From: Opitutia bacterium
Lineage (GTDB): Bacteria > Verrucomicrobiota > Verrucomicrobiia > Opitutales > UBA953
Direction of reading: 5' to 3'
DNA: 46,890 bases
Assembly (NCBI GenBank): GCA_947378845.1
Contig: CANCLQ010000007.1
Coordinates: 1-46,890 of the forward strand
Below the pieces are notes generated by a model. That model made no database searches. It was given only the letters and a program-made list of their open reading frames with translations, and was not told where the DNA came from. This document shows, one piece after another, positions 1-8,622 of the stretch. Position 1 is the first letter of the stretch. Every line of letters begins with the position of its first letter. The translations under genes were made by a program, and so were the position numbers.

Positions 1-414
1 CTCGCAGGCAACATGACCCGCGATCCGGAAGCGCGTGCGCTCCCTTCGGGTCAAGCGCTCACGAAGTTCTCCCTCGCTGTGAATCGTGCCTACACTACCA
101 AAGAAGGTGAGAAGCGCGAAGAAGTCACTTACGTTGATATCGAAAGCTACGGTAAGCAGGCCGAAATCATCGCCAAGTATTGCGGTAAGGGTTCAGGCAT
201 CCTCGTTGAAGGTCGCTTGAAGCTCGATCAATGGGACGACAAGAAGACGGGCGAAAAGCGCTCACGTCTCGGCGTTGTTCTCGAAAACTTTACTTTCATT
301 GGTGGCAAAGCCCAAGGCGGCAACGAAGAGGGCGGCTCCGCTCCACGTTCTCGTGGCGGCAACGATTCACCTGCACCTTCGGCGCCTGATGGTGGCGATG
401 ACGTTCCATTCTAA
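1..414 (+). CDS. ssb: Single-stranded DNA-binding protein Ssb (5' end cut off by window edge)
   Basis: The protein binds and protects single-stranded DNA in replication, recombination and repair. The reading frame is open from base 1 (Leu-Ala-Gly-Asn-Met-Thr-Arg-Asp-Pro-Glu), which matches the family pattern 'GNLTRDPE' about 10 residues after the usual start. The true start is therefore upstream of the window, and the ATG at 13 is an internal Met. The OB-fold spans roughly the first 95 visible residues. A Gly/Ser/Pro-rich disordered tail follows and ends in the acidic tip DDVPF, the conserved docking site for SSB partner proteins. rplI follows after 33 bases, so co-transcription is likely. 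In many bacteria rpsR lies between these two genes; here it does not. Confidence 0.93.
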   Translation, partial: LAGNMTRDPEARALPSGQALTKFSLAVNRAYTTKEGEKREEVTYVDIESYGKQAEIIAKYCGKGSGILVEGRLKLDQWDDKKTGEKRSRLGVVLENFTFIGGKAQGGNEEGGSAPRSRGGNDSPAPSAPDGGDDVPF

Positions 415-447
415 TTTTTCTTATAAACTCTAAACCCAGATCCTAAC

Positions 448-1035
448 ATGGCATACACCGAAGTTTTACTCATTAAGCCCGTCGACGGCCTTGGCGCCGA
501 AGGCGAACAAGTCCGCGTTCGCTCCGGCTACGCTCGCAACTTCTTGCTCCTGCAAGGCGTGGCATTGCCCGTGAACCGTGCGAACACCAAGTACATTGAA
601 GCTTTAAAGAAAGCTCGCGATGCACGCGAAGCGAAGGACCTCGATGCGGCGAACGCATTGGCGACCAAGCTCGCTGCTGTGAAGCTCGTCTTCGCCGTTA
701 AGACCGGTGAAGGAGGCAAGATGTTCGGCGCTATCAGCACTGCTGAAATCGCTTCCAAGCTCGCTGAGCATGGTGTCGAACTCGAGCGCAAGCGCATCCA
801 CCTCGGCCAAGGCCCTGTTAAACTTCTCGGTAAGCATGTTACTACTATCCGTCTCCACTCATCCGTCACGGTTGAGCAAGAGTTCGAAGTGGTTTCAGAA
901 AATCCTATCGTTGAAGTCGCTGCTGAAGCTGAAGAGTCCGATCGCCCTGAGCGTAAAGACCGCGAAGGCAAAGCTCGCAAGCCTCGCAAGGAAAAGTCGG
1001 AGAAATCCGAAAAATCCGCCAAGGCGAAGAAGTAA
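448..1035 (+). CDS. rplI: 50S ribosomal protein bL9 with a charged C-terminal extension
   Basis: bL9 is a large-subunit protein that binds 23S rRNA and helps maintain reading frame. The N-terminal domain is typical: 'VLLIKPVDGLG' followed by 'VRSGYARNFLL' near residues 25-35. A long connecting helix and the C-terminal RNA-binding domain run to about residue 150. The protein has 195 residues where about 150 is usual. The extra 45 residues are first acidic (EVAAEAEESD) and then Lys/Arg/Ser-rich, ending SAKAKK, and are probably disordered. The ATG at 448 begins the conserved N-terminus (MAYTEVLL). No Shine-Dalgarno sequence precedes it; the upstream bases are A/C-rich. The gene lies 33 bases after ssb and is followed by a strong terminator. 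Confidence 0.95.
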   Translation: MAYTEVLLIKPVDGLGAEGEQVRVRSGYARNFLLLQGVALPVNRANTKYIEALKKARDAREAKDLDAANALATKLAAVKLVFAVKTGEGGKMFGAISTAEIASKLAEHGVELERKRIHLGQGPVKLLGKHVTTIRLHSSVTVEQEFEVVSENPIVEVAAEAEESDRPERKDREGKARKPRKEKSEKSEKSAKAKK

Positions 1036-1056
1036 TTCTTCTCTCAACGACCCAAC

Positions 1057-1088
1057 GAAACCCGCCCTTCGGCGGGTTTCTTGTTTTA
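1057..1088 (+). terminator. Intrinsic terminator after rplI
   Basis: A perfect 10-bp stem (1057-1066 with 1071-1080, GAAACCCGCC/GGCGGGTTTC) closes a CTTC tetraloop and is followed by TTGTTTT. It lies 21 bases after the rplI stop and should end the ssb-rplI transcript. Confidence 0.88.
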
Positions 1089-1110
1089 CGGAGTAGGATA
1101 GAATGGGGGT

Positions 1111-1146
1111 GCAAACAAAAGACCCGCCGGGGTCGGCGGGTCTTTT
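1111..1146 (-). terminator. Intrinsic terminator after rpsU (symmetric hairpin)
   Basis: A perfect 12-bp stem (1117-1128 with 1135-1146, AAAAGACCCGCC/GGCGGGTCTTTT) has a 6-base loop. Read on the minus strand it ends in TTTTGTTT, 21 bases beyond the rpsU stop. Because the stem carries A's on one side and T's on the other, it could also back up the rplI terminator on the plus strand. Confidence 0.85.
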
Positions 1147-1167
1147 AGTAAGGTTTAGAATTAAACC

Positions 1168-1368
1168 TTAAGCGTTATCCCACTTCTTACGCAGGTAACT
1201 GTTGAAGTTCTTCACCTTGGTCTTACGACGACGGCGTTCACATGGCTTTTCATAGCCGCGCTTCGCACGGACGTCTTTGATGACGCCTTCGCGATCGATC
1301 TTTTTCTTGAGGCGGCGGAGAGCCTTATCGATGGTCTCGCCCTTGCGGATCTTGATTTCTACAGACAT
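1168..1368 (-). CDS. rpsU: 30S ribosomal protein bS21
   Basis: bS21 is a small basic protein of the 30S subunit that sits near the 3' end of 16S rRNA, by the anti-Shine-Dalgarno region. The 66-residue product begins MSVEIKIRKGE and contains the family features 'ALRRLKKKIDREG' and a very basic centre (CERRRRKTK) before a C-terminal 'YLRKKW'. A longer frame extends 16 codons upstream, but that part does not resemble bS21, so the ATG at 1368 is chosen. No Shine-Dalgarno sequence precedes this start (the bases before it read CTAACTGCCAAC). It is a single-gene unit, divergent from smc, with its own terminator. Confidence 0.95.
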   Translation of the reverse strand: MSVEIKIRKGETIDKALRRLKKKIDREGVIKDVRAKRGYEKPCERRRRKTKVKNFNSYLRKKWDNA

Positions 1369-1387
1369 GTTGGCAGTTAGAGGGTTG

Positions 1388-1416
1388 AGGCAACAGAGTG
1401 ACTTGGGGCTCGTCAA
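1388..1416 (-). promoter_or_regulatory. Possible rpsU promoter
   Basis: On the minus strand TTGACG (1416-1411) is followed after 17 bases by a weak -10 element, TTGCCT (1393-1388). Transcription would start about 13 bases before the rpsU ATG. The -35 matches those upstream of tRNA-Thr and tRNA-Ala. The -10 is far from consensus, so this is tentative. Confidence 0.35.
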
Positions 1417-1518
1417 CTCAGAAACGGCTACTTTTTAACCGTGAATAACTCGCCTTAAAACGGCTATATCACGCTTGCGGAGGGGTGACTGCGAGGCAAT
1501 CGTGACGGCCACCCCTCG

Positions 1519-4500
1519 ATGTACCTCAAGGAAATCGTCGCCAACGGATTTAAAAGCTTTGCTGACCGCACCCGAATTGAACTCGGGCCCGGAGTCACGG
1601 CTGTCGTTGGTCCTAACGGTTGTGGTAAATCGAACATCGTTGATGCGATTCGTTGGGTGCTCGGTGAGCAAAGTGCAAAATCGCTCCGCGGTCAGAGTAT
1701 GCAAGATGTCATTTTTGCAGGTACGGATCGTCGCAAGCCGATGCCGCAGTGCGAAGTTGAATTAATTTTTGCGGACTGTGAAAAGGAACTCGGCACGGCT
1801 TTCGCCGAAGTTTCCGTAATGCGCCGGTTGTACCGTGAAGGTACGAGTGATTATTTTTTAAATGGTAAGCCAGCCCGACTGAAAGACATTCAGCGCTTAT
1901 TTATGGATACGGGAATCGGACGCATGTCCTATTCTTTCATGGTGCAAGGGCAAATCGACCAGGTGTTGTCGGCAAATCCAGCTGAGCGTCGTTACCTTTT
2001 TGAAGAAGCCGCCGGCATCACTCGATATAAATCTCAGCGCAAAGAAGCGCTCAATAAATTATCTGGCGTCGATACCAACTTAGCTCGCGTCACGGATGTG
2101 ATTGGCGAAGTGGGTCGTCAAATCGCCAGCCTCCGTCGCCAGGCTGCGAAGGCTTTGCGCTATCGCCGTCTGCGTCACCGTTTCACGCATCTCGATTTAG
2201 CGTGGCAGTCTAAGCAATTCGCAGACCGCAAAGCCCAAGTTGAAAAACTTGAAGTCGAGGCCGCTGGTTGCCGCATTGAAGTAGAAACTTTGGCGGAAGA
2301 TTTACGCAACCGTGAAGCAGCATTGGCATCCACGCGCGCCGCGCGAATTGACCTCGCAGAGCAAGTTCAACGCGCCCAGCAGGCTTTGTTTGATTTAAGA
2401 ACGGCTCGCGAAAATGCGGAAGCCGATGCTCGGACTGCCGATTTACGTTCAGATGACTTATCGGCGCGTGTAGTTGAAATTCGCCGCGAAGCCGCCGAGG
2501 CCGAACAAGCAATCGTCGAATATGAGACGCGTTTACGTGGAAGTTCAGATGTGAAGTCCGCTGCTGCGGGAGACGTCTCTGTCGCCGACGCTACGTTCCG
2601 TGAAAAAGCAGCAGAAGTTGATGAGCTCGGTCGATTGTTAATTGAAGCAGAAGCACGCCTCCGTCGTGCACGCCAAGATGTTTTGGTGGCCGAAGGTGAA
2701 ATGACTCGCGCTCGTGCCGATGTTACAAACTACGAAGTCGACTTACGCGGCTACCAAGCACGCTTGGTGGATTTAACTGCTTCGCTGTCGCAAGCTAAAG
2801 ATGAACGTATTGCGCTTGAGCGTAGGGCTAACGAAAGCGCAGCCGTTGCGACCCAACGACATGCTGATTTACAAAATGCACGCGCAGCCGAACAAGCCGC
2901 CGCGGATCGCGTTCGCGAATTACTCAATGAGTTTCGCAGTCTCCAACAAACGATTTCCGAGCAGGATCGCCAGGTCGCAAAACTCTCCGCTCAGCTCGGG
3001 GTCTTGGAACAAATGCAATCGCGTCTCGAAGGTTTTTCCGATGCAGCGAAAGCCGTATTGCGTGGTGAACTTTCTGATGGTGTACCTGCTGGTAAGGCTG
3101 CCGCACTCGCAGATTTGGTGACGGTGACCGACGTTGCTTCGGCGGGCGCTTTAGAAAATATTTTGGGTGCAGCTTCAGAAGCGGTAGCACTCGAGAGTGC
3201 AGAGTTCTTGCCGGGCATCATTACTAAGATGGGCGAGCGAGAACTGGGTCGTGCTGTTTTTCAGGTGGCCGCACCTAGTCTTTCGAAGTCGAATACGACT
3301 TCTCCGGGTTGGTTACGGCCAGCCACACAAGCGGTTCAGCCCAAGGCTGCCGCACACGCTCGTATTATTTCCAATCTCTTTGATGGTTGTTATATCTGCG
3401 ACAGTCTTGGCGATTTCTTAGGATGGTGGCGCAGTAATCCAGGTTTCGAATTTTTCTTAGTCGCAACAACTGCAGGTGACCTAGTTGATCGTCGCGGTCT
3501 TGTTTTCGCCGGCCGTCCGCGCAAGGCTGCAACTGGTGCTGGTTCCGGAGTTTTCTCGCGCGAGAGTGAAATACGTACCGTCAAAGCGAAGTTAGAGGAA
3601 GAGAATGATAAGCTCACTACGCTGAACGAAAAAGCACTCGGATTACAGTCCGACATCGAACAGGCGGAGAAAGCGGTGACTGCTTTACGGGCAGCAACAG
3701 AATTTGCCGGACAAGAATTATCAGTTGCGCAGGCCGATGAGCGTACCGCTCGTACAACTTTAACTGCCGCAGATGAGCGCATTACTCGCGAACAGCGCCA
3801 ACACAATGAAACTGAATCAGCCAAAGCTGATGCAGTCATTCGCCGCGATCGTGCACAAGATACTTTAACTTCAAAGGACGCTCAAGTGGCCGGGTTGCGC
3901 CAATCTATCACCGACGGTGAGCAGGAGGTTGAGCGTCGCCGTGCTGAGGCAGACAATCGCCGAAACTCTTTAGGTGAGGTTCGCCTCTCTCTTGCTGAAC
4001 AACGTCAACGCCTTGAATTGGCTGGTCGCGAATTGGCCGACCTTGAATCGCGTCGCGCCGATGCCTCCTCGCGTTTGGCTGCACGCCGTGCAGAGGCACA
4101 AAACAATGAGCGTGTTATCGCAGAACTGAAAACTCAAGCAAGCGGCGCACGCGATACATCCAAGAAGTTGGCTGGCGAAATCGAAACTGAAAATGCAGCA
4201 CTGGCCGTTAGCCGCGAGGATTTAAGTCAGAAAGATAATTTATTGGAATCGGAAGATCGCGTGTTGTCGGTCGATCGTGAACGCCTGCGCGAAACGGATA
4301 GCCGCTTGAAGTCGCTGGAAGTTTCGCTCGCTGAACAAACTTCGCAGTGTGGTTTTATTTCCGAAAAAGTTTTATCCGATCACCAAGTGGAAGTTGGTAC
4401 AGTTGATTGGCGTTTGCAGCTTTGGCTCGCTGATGGTGAGCCCGAAGGGGCTTCAGGTTTCGACGATTTAGAAGAAGCTGAAGAAGGCGATGTGCCAGCG

Positions 4501-5271
4501 AAACCTAAGACGGTGGTGCACCGCGGCGAACCCAAGGCAGAAGATTTAACTGCGCTTGAAAATGTGGATTGGCCTCCTTTGGTGCGCGAGATTGCAGATC
4601 TGCGTGACCGTATGTCGGGCATGGGCTCAATCAATCTCGTGGCAGTTGAGGAATACTCTTCGCTACGCGATCGTCATGAATTCTTAACGAAACAAAGCGA
4701 TGACCTTTGGAAGGCGAAGGAAGAACTCACCAAGGCAATTGATGAGTTGAACCAAACTTCACTTAAGCTGTTCACCGATACATTTGAACAAGTGCGGAAG
4801 AATTTCAAATTCACGTTCGAACGTTTATTCGTGGGTGGTGCGGCCGATTTGCAGTTGGTGCAGGCTGAAGATCCTCTGGAAAGCGGTATCGAAATCATTG
4901 CTCAACCCCCTGGCACTAAGCTGCGCGGCATTTCGTTACTTTCAGGTGGTCAGCGCACAATGACAGCCGTCGCACTTTTATTCGCCATTTACATGGTGAA
5001 ACCTTCGCCGCTTTGCGTGCTCGACGAATTAGACGCACCGCTGGACGACGCCAACGTTGGTCGTTTCACTGACATTATTCGCGACTTCACGAAATTCTCA
5101 CAGTTCTTGGTGATTACGCACAATAAGCGCACGGTCTCAGCGGCTGATGCAATCTTCGGTGCTACCATGCAAGAGAAGGGCGTTACACGTCTGTTCTCTA
5201 TGCGCTTTAATAGTGAGCGCGATGAAGCTGAGCCTACTCAACCAGGCGGTGGTTTTACGATGGCGCGCTGA
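1519..5271 (+). CDS. smc: Chromosome segregation ATPase Smc
   Basis: Smc is the ATPase arm of bacterial condensin, working with ScpA and ScpB to organise and segregate the chromosome. Visible in order are the N-terminal head with Walker A GPNGCGKSN (residues 31-39), a first long coiled coil rich in Glu/Arg/Ala, a hinge at about 500-680, a second coiled coil, and the C-terminal head. That head has signature LLSGGQR (1140-1146) and Walker B/D-loop 'VLDELDAPLDDAN' (about 1167-1179). At 1250 residues it is somewhat longer than the usual 1150-1200. Part of the excess is an acidic, Pro-containing stretch at about 955-1018 that interrupts the returning coiled coil near the head. The start MYLKEIVANGFKSF is the family's canonical N-terminus. 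No Shine-Dalgarno sequence is seen. Confidence 0.95.
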   Translation: MYLKEIVANGFKSFADRTRIELGPGVTAVVGPNGCGKSNIVDAIRWVLGEQSAKSLRGQSMQDVIFAGTDRRKPMPQCEVELIFADCEKELGTAFAEVSVMRRLYREGTSDYFLNGKPARLKDIQRLFMDTGIGRMSYSFMVQGQIDQVLSANPAERRYLFEEAAGITRYKSQRKEALNKLSGVDTNLARVTDVIGEVGRQIASLRRQAAKALRYRRLRHRFTHLDLAWQSKQFADRKAQVEKLEVEAAGCRIEVETLAEDLRNREAALASTRAARIDLAEQVQRAQQALFDLRTARENAEADARTADLRSDDLSARVVEIRREAAEAEQAIVEYETRLRGSSDVKSAAAGDVSVADATFREKAAEVDELGRLLIEAEARLRRARQDVLVAEGEMTRARADVTNYEVDLRGYQARLVDLTASLSQAKDERIALERRANESAAVATQRHADLQNARAAEQAAADRVRELLNEFRSLQQTISEQDRQVAKLSAQLGVLEQMQSRLEGFSDAAKAVLRGELSDGVPAGKAAALADLVTVTDVASAGALENILGAASEAVALESAEFLPGIITKMGERELGRAVFQVAAPSLSKSNTTSPGWLRPATQAVQPKAAAHARIISNLFDGCYICDSLGDFLGWWRSNPGFEFFLVATTAGDLVDRRGLVFAGRPRKAATGAGSGVFSRESEIRTVKAKLEEENDKLTTLNEKALGLQSDIEQAEKAVTALRAATEFAGQELSVAQADERTARTTLTAADERITREQRQHNETESAKADAVIRRDRAQDTLTSKDAQVAGLRQSITDGEQEVERRRAEADNRRNSLGEVRLSLAEQRQRLELAGRELADLESRRADASSRLAARRAEAQNNERVIAELKTQASGARDTSKKLAGEIETENAALAVSREDLSQKDNLLESEDRVLSVDRERLRETDSRLKSLEVSLAEQTSQCGFISEKVLSDHQVEVGTVDWRLQLWLADGEPEGASGFDDLEEAEEGDVPAKPKTVVHRGEPKAEDLTALENVDWPPLVREIADLRDRMSGMGSINLVAVEEYSSLRDRHEFLTKQSDDLWKAKEELTKAIDELNQTSLKLFTDTFEQVRKNFKFTFERLFVGGAADLQLVQAEDPLESGIEIIAQPPGTKLRGISLLSGGQRTMTAVALLFAIYMVKPSPLCVLDELDAPLDDANVGRFTDIIRDFTKFSQFLVITHNKRTVSAADAIFGATMQEKGVTRLFSMRFNSERDEAEPTQPGGGFTMAR

Positions 5272-5305
5272 GGTCGCTTGCATTGTTGCAGGCGGTGCTT
5301 ATTTT

Positions 5306-6409
5306 ATGGGCATGAGATGGTTGCTCATGGTTCTGGGATTAAGTCTGTGCGGATCGCTGCCAGCGGTCACTTTTGACACTGATTCGCGCCAGCTGAATCG
5401 TGCCGTGGTAGGCGCAAGTTATGCAGACATGCTTGCTCGTATCACGCCCGCGGTGGTCAGTATTCGTACTACGGCGACGCTGCCACTGGATTACGTGCGA
5501 CGATTCAGGGGCATTAATCCATCGGACATTAAAGACTTCGATAAGAAAACCGGTGAAGTGCAAATGTATATCGGCCAAGGATCTGGTGCGATTGTTCATC
5601 CAGACGGTTTCATTATCACCAATCGTCACGTCGTAATGTTGAACAATAATGTAATAGCAAAAGACGCTTATGTGATTCTCGCGGATCGGCGTGAATTTAA
5701 GGCCAGAGTCTTGGGTGTGGATGATAATACCGACATCGCGTTACTTAAAGTTGAGGAGCGTAATTTGCCATTCGTGCGTTTCTGCGACAGCGACAAAGTG
5801 CGGGTGGGGGATGTGGTCTTTGCGATTGGAAACCCATTGGGCGTGGGCCTTTCGGTAACGTCGGGAATTGTTTCGGCGCTGGGCCGCTCGCCCGGGATTA
5901 ATTCGGTAGAGGATTTTATTCAGACGGATGCGGCGATTAACCCTGGAAATTCAGGCGGTCCCTTAATCGACTTTGAAGGTCGTATTGTCGGCATGAATAG
6001 TGCGATTCGCACGCAGGGGCAGGGCGGCAACATCGGCATTGGATATTCCATTCCCTCTAATTTGATGTCGCTAGTTGCAACTGACTTAGCGAATGGCCGA
6101 AAATTCCTAAGAGGATTTGTCGGTCTCTTTGGCGAAGATTTAAAATCTGAAGAGGCGGCGAAATTAAATTTACGCGGCGGTGCGGTATTGGTGGCGGATG
6201 TCACTGAGAAATCTCCGGCGATGAAGTGTGGGCTTCGCGCTGCTGATATCATCGTCGCAATCGATGGTAAGCCATTTGAGAATTGGAATGAGTTGCGTTT
6301 GTCCGTGGTTAAACGTAAACCTGGTGAAGTGATTCAGTTTACTATCATTCGTCAGGGCTTGCGTTCACTTCTTAACGTCACTGTGGCCGAGCGCCCAGCG
6401 GGCAGCTAG
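5306..6409 (+). CDS. HtrA/DegQ-type periplasmic serine protease with one PDZ domain
   Basis: This is a trypsin-fold envelope protease likely to degrade or refold damaged exported proteins. The catalytic triad is complete: His108 in 'TNRHVV', Asp143 in 'NTDIALLKV', Ser216 in 'NPGNSGGPL'. A single PDZ domain follows (about residues 278-360, 'VLVADVTEKSPAMKCGLRAAD'), fewer than the two found in DegP. Residues 1-20 (MGMRWLLMVLGLSLCGSLPA) form a signal peptide that probably ends at 'SLPA'. The frame is open further upstream, inside smc, but that extension would bury the signal peptide, so the ATG at 5306 is preferred; the ATG at 5312 is an alternative. It starts 34 bases after smc and ends 2 bases before the next gene, so the three are probably one operon. 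Confidence 0.9.
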   Translation: MGMRWLLMVLGLSLCGSLPAVTFDTDSRQLNRAVVGASYADMLARITPAVVSIRTTATLPLDYVRRFRGINPSDIKDFDKKTGEVQMYIGQGSGAIVHPDGFIITNRHVVMLNNNVIAKDAYVILADRREFKARVLGVDDNTDIALLKVEERNLPFVRFCDSDKVRVGDVVFAIGNPLGVGLSVTSGIVSALGRSPGINSVEDFIQTDAAINPGNSGGPLIDFEGRIVGMNSAIRTQGQGGNIGIGYSIPSNLMSLVATDLANGRKFLRGFVGLFGEDLKSEEAAKLNLRGGAVLVADVTEKSPAMKCGLRAADIIVAIDGKPFENWNELRLSVVKRKPGEVIQFTIIRQGLRSLLNVTVAERPAGS

Positions 6410-6411
6410 CG

Positions 6412-7179
6412 ATGCGTCTCCTTGGTGTCATTCGTAGTTTGACGGGCGGACAAGTTCCGCCGGTGACGCGAACTGCGATGATTGTGACGGGCATCGCTTT
6501 TATATTGGCACTTATATTTTTTAAACCGCAGGCGGGTGGTAACCCTCCCGCTCCTGCTTTGATGGTCGCCGTCGAACTCTTGCCGCCGGGAAGTTCGTTG
6601 GCCGAGTCCCAGGGCCTGATGGATTCTTCCACGATTTACCTTCCGGCAGCCAAGGCGACCCCAGCCACGACGATCAAGGAATCCATCCAGCCGGAGGACG
6701 CCCCGCTTCCTGGGTTCGAGCCGATTTTAAAGTTTAGTCCCGGTAAGCCGATTGATCTGCCGCTCGAGGTCGAGAAGCCGACCGCCGCATCCCCCCAGCT
6801 TGTGACCCCGTTGCCCCTGACCGAACCCTTCAAATCTTACGGAAGCGCCAATTTGACCCAGACATCTATGGGTCCTCGGGGTATTTATTATGAAGTTTAT
6901 AGCCTTGGTGGGGCTAAAAACTACAAATTAAACGGAAATTTAGACGAAAAATCATACAAAAAGTACTTTTCATCCATAAAAAGTGATAAAACTGCCCCAC
7001 TTTGGTCGTCTTTAGAGATAAGAATAGGCATAGATACGATGGGGCAGCAGGCGGCCCCAATGGTGGTAAAGTCATCTGGATATTCCATGGTGGATGAGGC
7101 GATTAGGAATTGGGCTGCTGAGGTGGAATGGGCCCGGCGTTTACCCCCCGGGGCGTATAGGCTGATTGTGGGTCCGTGA
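6412..7179 (+). CDS. Membrane-anchored proline-rich protein, possible TonB-like C-terminus
   Basis: I do not firmly recognise this 255-residue protein. One transmembrane helix near residues 22-37 (TAMIVTGIAFILALIFF) is preceded by a short positive cytoplasmic segment. A Pro-rich periplasmic region follows (about 40-145), then a folded end. The final 40 residues contain 'VVKSSGYSMVDEAIRNWA', which resembles the TonB/TolA C-terminal pattern of a V-x-x-SSG turn followed by an (L/V)DEA helix. It may span the periplasm and touch an outer-membrane partner, but no ExbB/ExbD is nearby. The coding DNA becomes A/T-rich after 6860. It starts 2 bases after the HtrA stop, so translational coupling is likely. 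Confidence 0.6.
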   Translation: MRLLGVIRSLTGGQVPPVTRTAMIVTGIAFILALIFFKPQAGGNPPAPALMVAVELLPPGSSLAESQGLMDSSTIYLPAAKATPATTIKESIQPEDAPLPGFEPILKFSPGKPIDLPLEVEKPTAASPQLVTPLPLTEPFKSYGSANLTQTSMGPRGIYYEVYSLGGAKNYKLNGNLDEKSYKKYFSSIKSDKTAPLWSSLEIRIGIDTMGQQAAPMVVKSSGYSMVDEAIRNWAAEVEWARRLPPGAYRLIVGP

Positions 7180-7219
7180 TCGATAAATTTCACCCTGTAA
7201 AAGCCTTGCAAAAAACCGC

Positions 7220-7248
7220 TTGACGATGGGCAGGGCGGTGGTCATTCA
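7220..7248 (+). promoter_or_regulatory. Possible promoter of the tRNA-Thr/tuf operon
   Basis: An A-tract (AAAAAACCGC) leads into TTGACG (7220-7225). A 17-base spacer and a weak -10, CATTCA (7243-7248), follow, 37 bases before the mature tRNA-Thr. The same A6 plus TTGAC arrangement precedes tRNA-Ala at 46760. The -10 is poor, so the call rests on position and the shared pattern. Confidence 0.4.
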
Positions 7249-7285
7249 AACCCTTCCCTTCGCGTCCAAAGTACGTTGACGGTTC

Positions 7286-7361
7286 GCCCCTGTAGCTCAG
7301 TTGGCAGAGCGCGTCCTTGGTAAGGACGAGGTCGCTGGTTCAAATCCAGTCGGGGGCTCCA
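7286..7361 (+). tRNA. tRNA-Thr (anticodon GGT)
   Basis: A 76-base cloverleaf with acceptor stem GCCCCTG/CGGGGGC, D-arm 'AGCTCAGTTGGCAGAGC', anticodon stem CGTCC/GGACG around loop TTGGTAA (anticodon GGT), T-loop TTCAAATC, and encoded CCA (7359-7361). It is the first element of the tuf operon, 46 bases before the tuf start. Confidence 0.95.
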
Positions 7362-7407
7362 CCACTTTCCAAACCGAAAAAACACAAACAACTCACCAAC
7401 AAAAACC

Positions 7408-8595
7408 ATGGCCAAAGAGAAGTTCAATCGCACTAAACCACACGTAAATGTCGGCACCATCGGTCACATTGACCATGGTAAATCGACCACCACAGCGGCA
7501 ATCGTCGCGGTGCAAGCACGTAAGGGTCTCGCTGAGACCAAGTCTTACGCGGAAATCACCAAAGGTGGTACCGTGCGTGACGCTACCAAGACTGTGACCA
7601 TCGCTGCGTCGCACGTTGAGTATGAGTCCAACAACCGTCACTACGCTCACGTTGATTGCCCAGGCCACGCTGACTTCGTTAAGAACATGATCACCGGTGC
7701 TGCACAAATGGACGGCGCCATCCTCGTTGTTTCTGCTGCTGACGGCGTTATGCCTCAGACCAAGGAGCACATCCTCCTCGCTCGCCAAGTCGGCGTACCT
7801 AAGATCGTTGTTTGGCTCAACAAAGTTGACCTCTCCGAGCCAGATTTGATCGACCTCGTTGAAATGGAAGTTCGCGACTTGCTCAACAAATACCAATACG
7901 ACGGCGACAATGCTAAGATCGTTCGTGGCTCTGCTACGGCTGCTCTCGAAGCTAAGCCAGAAGGCGAACAAGCTATCCAAAATCTTCTCGATGCTCTCGA
8001 CTCAGAAATTCCTGAGCCTAAGCGCGAAACCGACAAACCTTTCATGATGTCTGTTGAAGACGTCTTCTCGATCACTGGTCGTGGCACTGTTGCTACTGGT
8101 CGTATCGAGCGTGGTGTTGTTAAGGTTGGCGAAGAAATCGAAGTCGTTGGTCTTCGTGACACCATCAAGACCACCGTCACTGGTGTTGAAATGTTCCGTA
8201 AGGAACTCGACCAAGGTCAAGCTGGCGACAACGTCGGTCTTCTCCTCCGTGGTGTTGAAAAATCTCAAGTTGAGCGTGGTCAAGTGCTCGCCAAGACCGG
8301 CAGCATCAAGCCTCACACTCAAGGTAAGGCACAAATCTACGTCTTGAAACAAGACGAAGGTGGTCGCCACACATCCTTCACGAATAACTACCGCCCACAG
8401 TTCTTCTTCGGAACTTGTGACGTTACCGGCACCGTCATCCTCCCTGAGGGTGTTGAAATGGTAATGCCTGGTGACAACGTAACTATCACGATCGACTTGC
8501 AAAAGCCTGTCGCGATGGAGAAAGGCCAACGCTTCGCTCTCCGCGAAGGTGGTAAGACCATCGGCGCCGGCCAGATCCTTGATATCATCAAGTAA
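7408..8595 (+). CDS. tuf: Elongation factor Tu
   Basis: EF-Tu is the GTPase that carries aminoacyl-tRNA to the ribosome. The 395-residue protein has P-loop GHIDHGKS (19-26), switch II DCPGHADF, specificity motif NKVD and the SA-type G5 motif (GSATAAL), followed by the two beta-barrel domains; length is normal. The start MAKEKFNRTKPHVNVGTIGH is canonical. The preceding bases are A/C-rich (CACCAACAAAAACC) with no Shine-Dalgarno sequence, striking for what should be one of the most translated messages in the cell. Codon use is strongly biased, as expected for high expression. It lies between tRNA-Thr and tRNA-Trp. Confidence 0.98.
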   Translation: MAKEKFNRTKPHVNVGTIGHIDHGKSTTTAAIVAVQARKGLAETKSYAEITKGGTVRDATKTVTIAASHVEYESNNRHYAHVDCPGHADFVKNMITGAAQMDGAILVVSAADGVMPQTKEHILLARQVGVPKIVVWLNKVDLSEPDLIDLVEMEVRDLLNKYQYDGDNAKIVRGSATAALEAKPEGEQAIQNLLDALDSEIPEPKRETDKPFMMSVEDVFSITGRGTVATGRIERGVVKVGEEIEVVGLRDTIKTTVTGVEMFRKELDQGQAGDNVGLLLRGVEKSQVERGQVLAKTGSIKPHTQGKAQIYVLKQDEGGRHTSFTNNYRPQFFFGTCDVTGTVILPEGVEMVMPGDNVTITIDLQKPVAMEKGQRFALREGGKTIGAGQILDIIK

Positions 8596-8622
8596 GATCC
8601 ACGCCAGAACGTCCGACAACGG

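Noticed and set aside
3390..3839. 149-codon minus-strand frame inside smc
   Set aside because: Shadow of the smc coding frame with low-complexity Ser/Ala composition and no start context.
5147..5305. Upstream extension of the HtrA gene into smc (53 extra codons)
   Set aside because: It would place 53 unrelated residues before a good signal peptide and overlap smc by 125 bases.
7393..7980. Long minus-strand open frames (195 and 224 codons) across tuf
   Set aside because: They lie opposite the highly conserved tuf gene, whose codon bias keeps the other strand free of stops; no recognisable domain.
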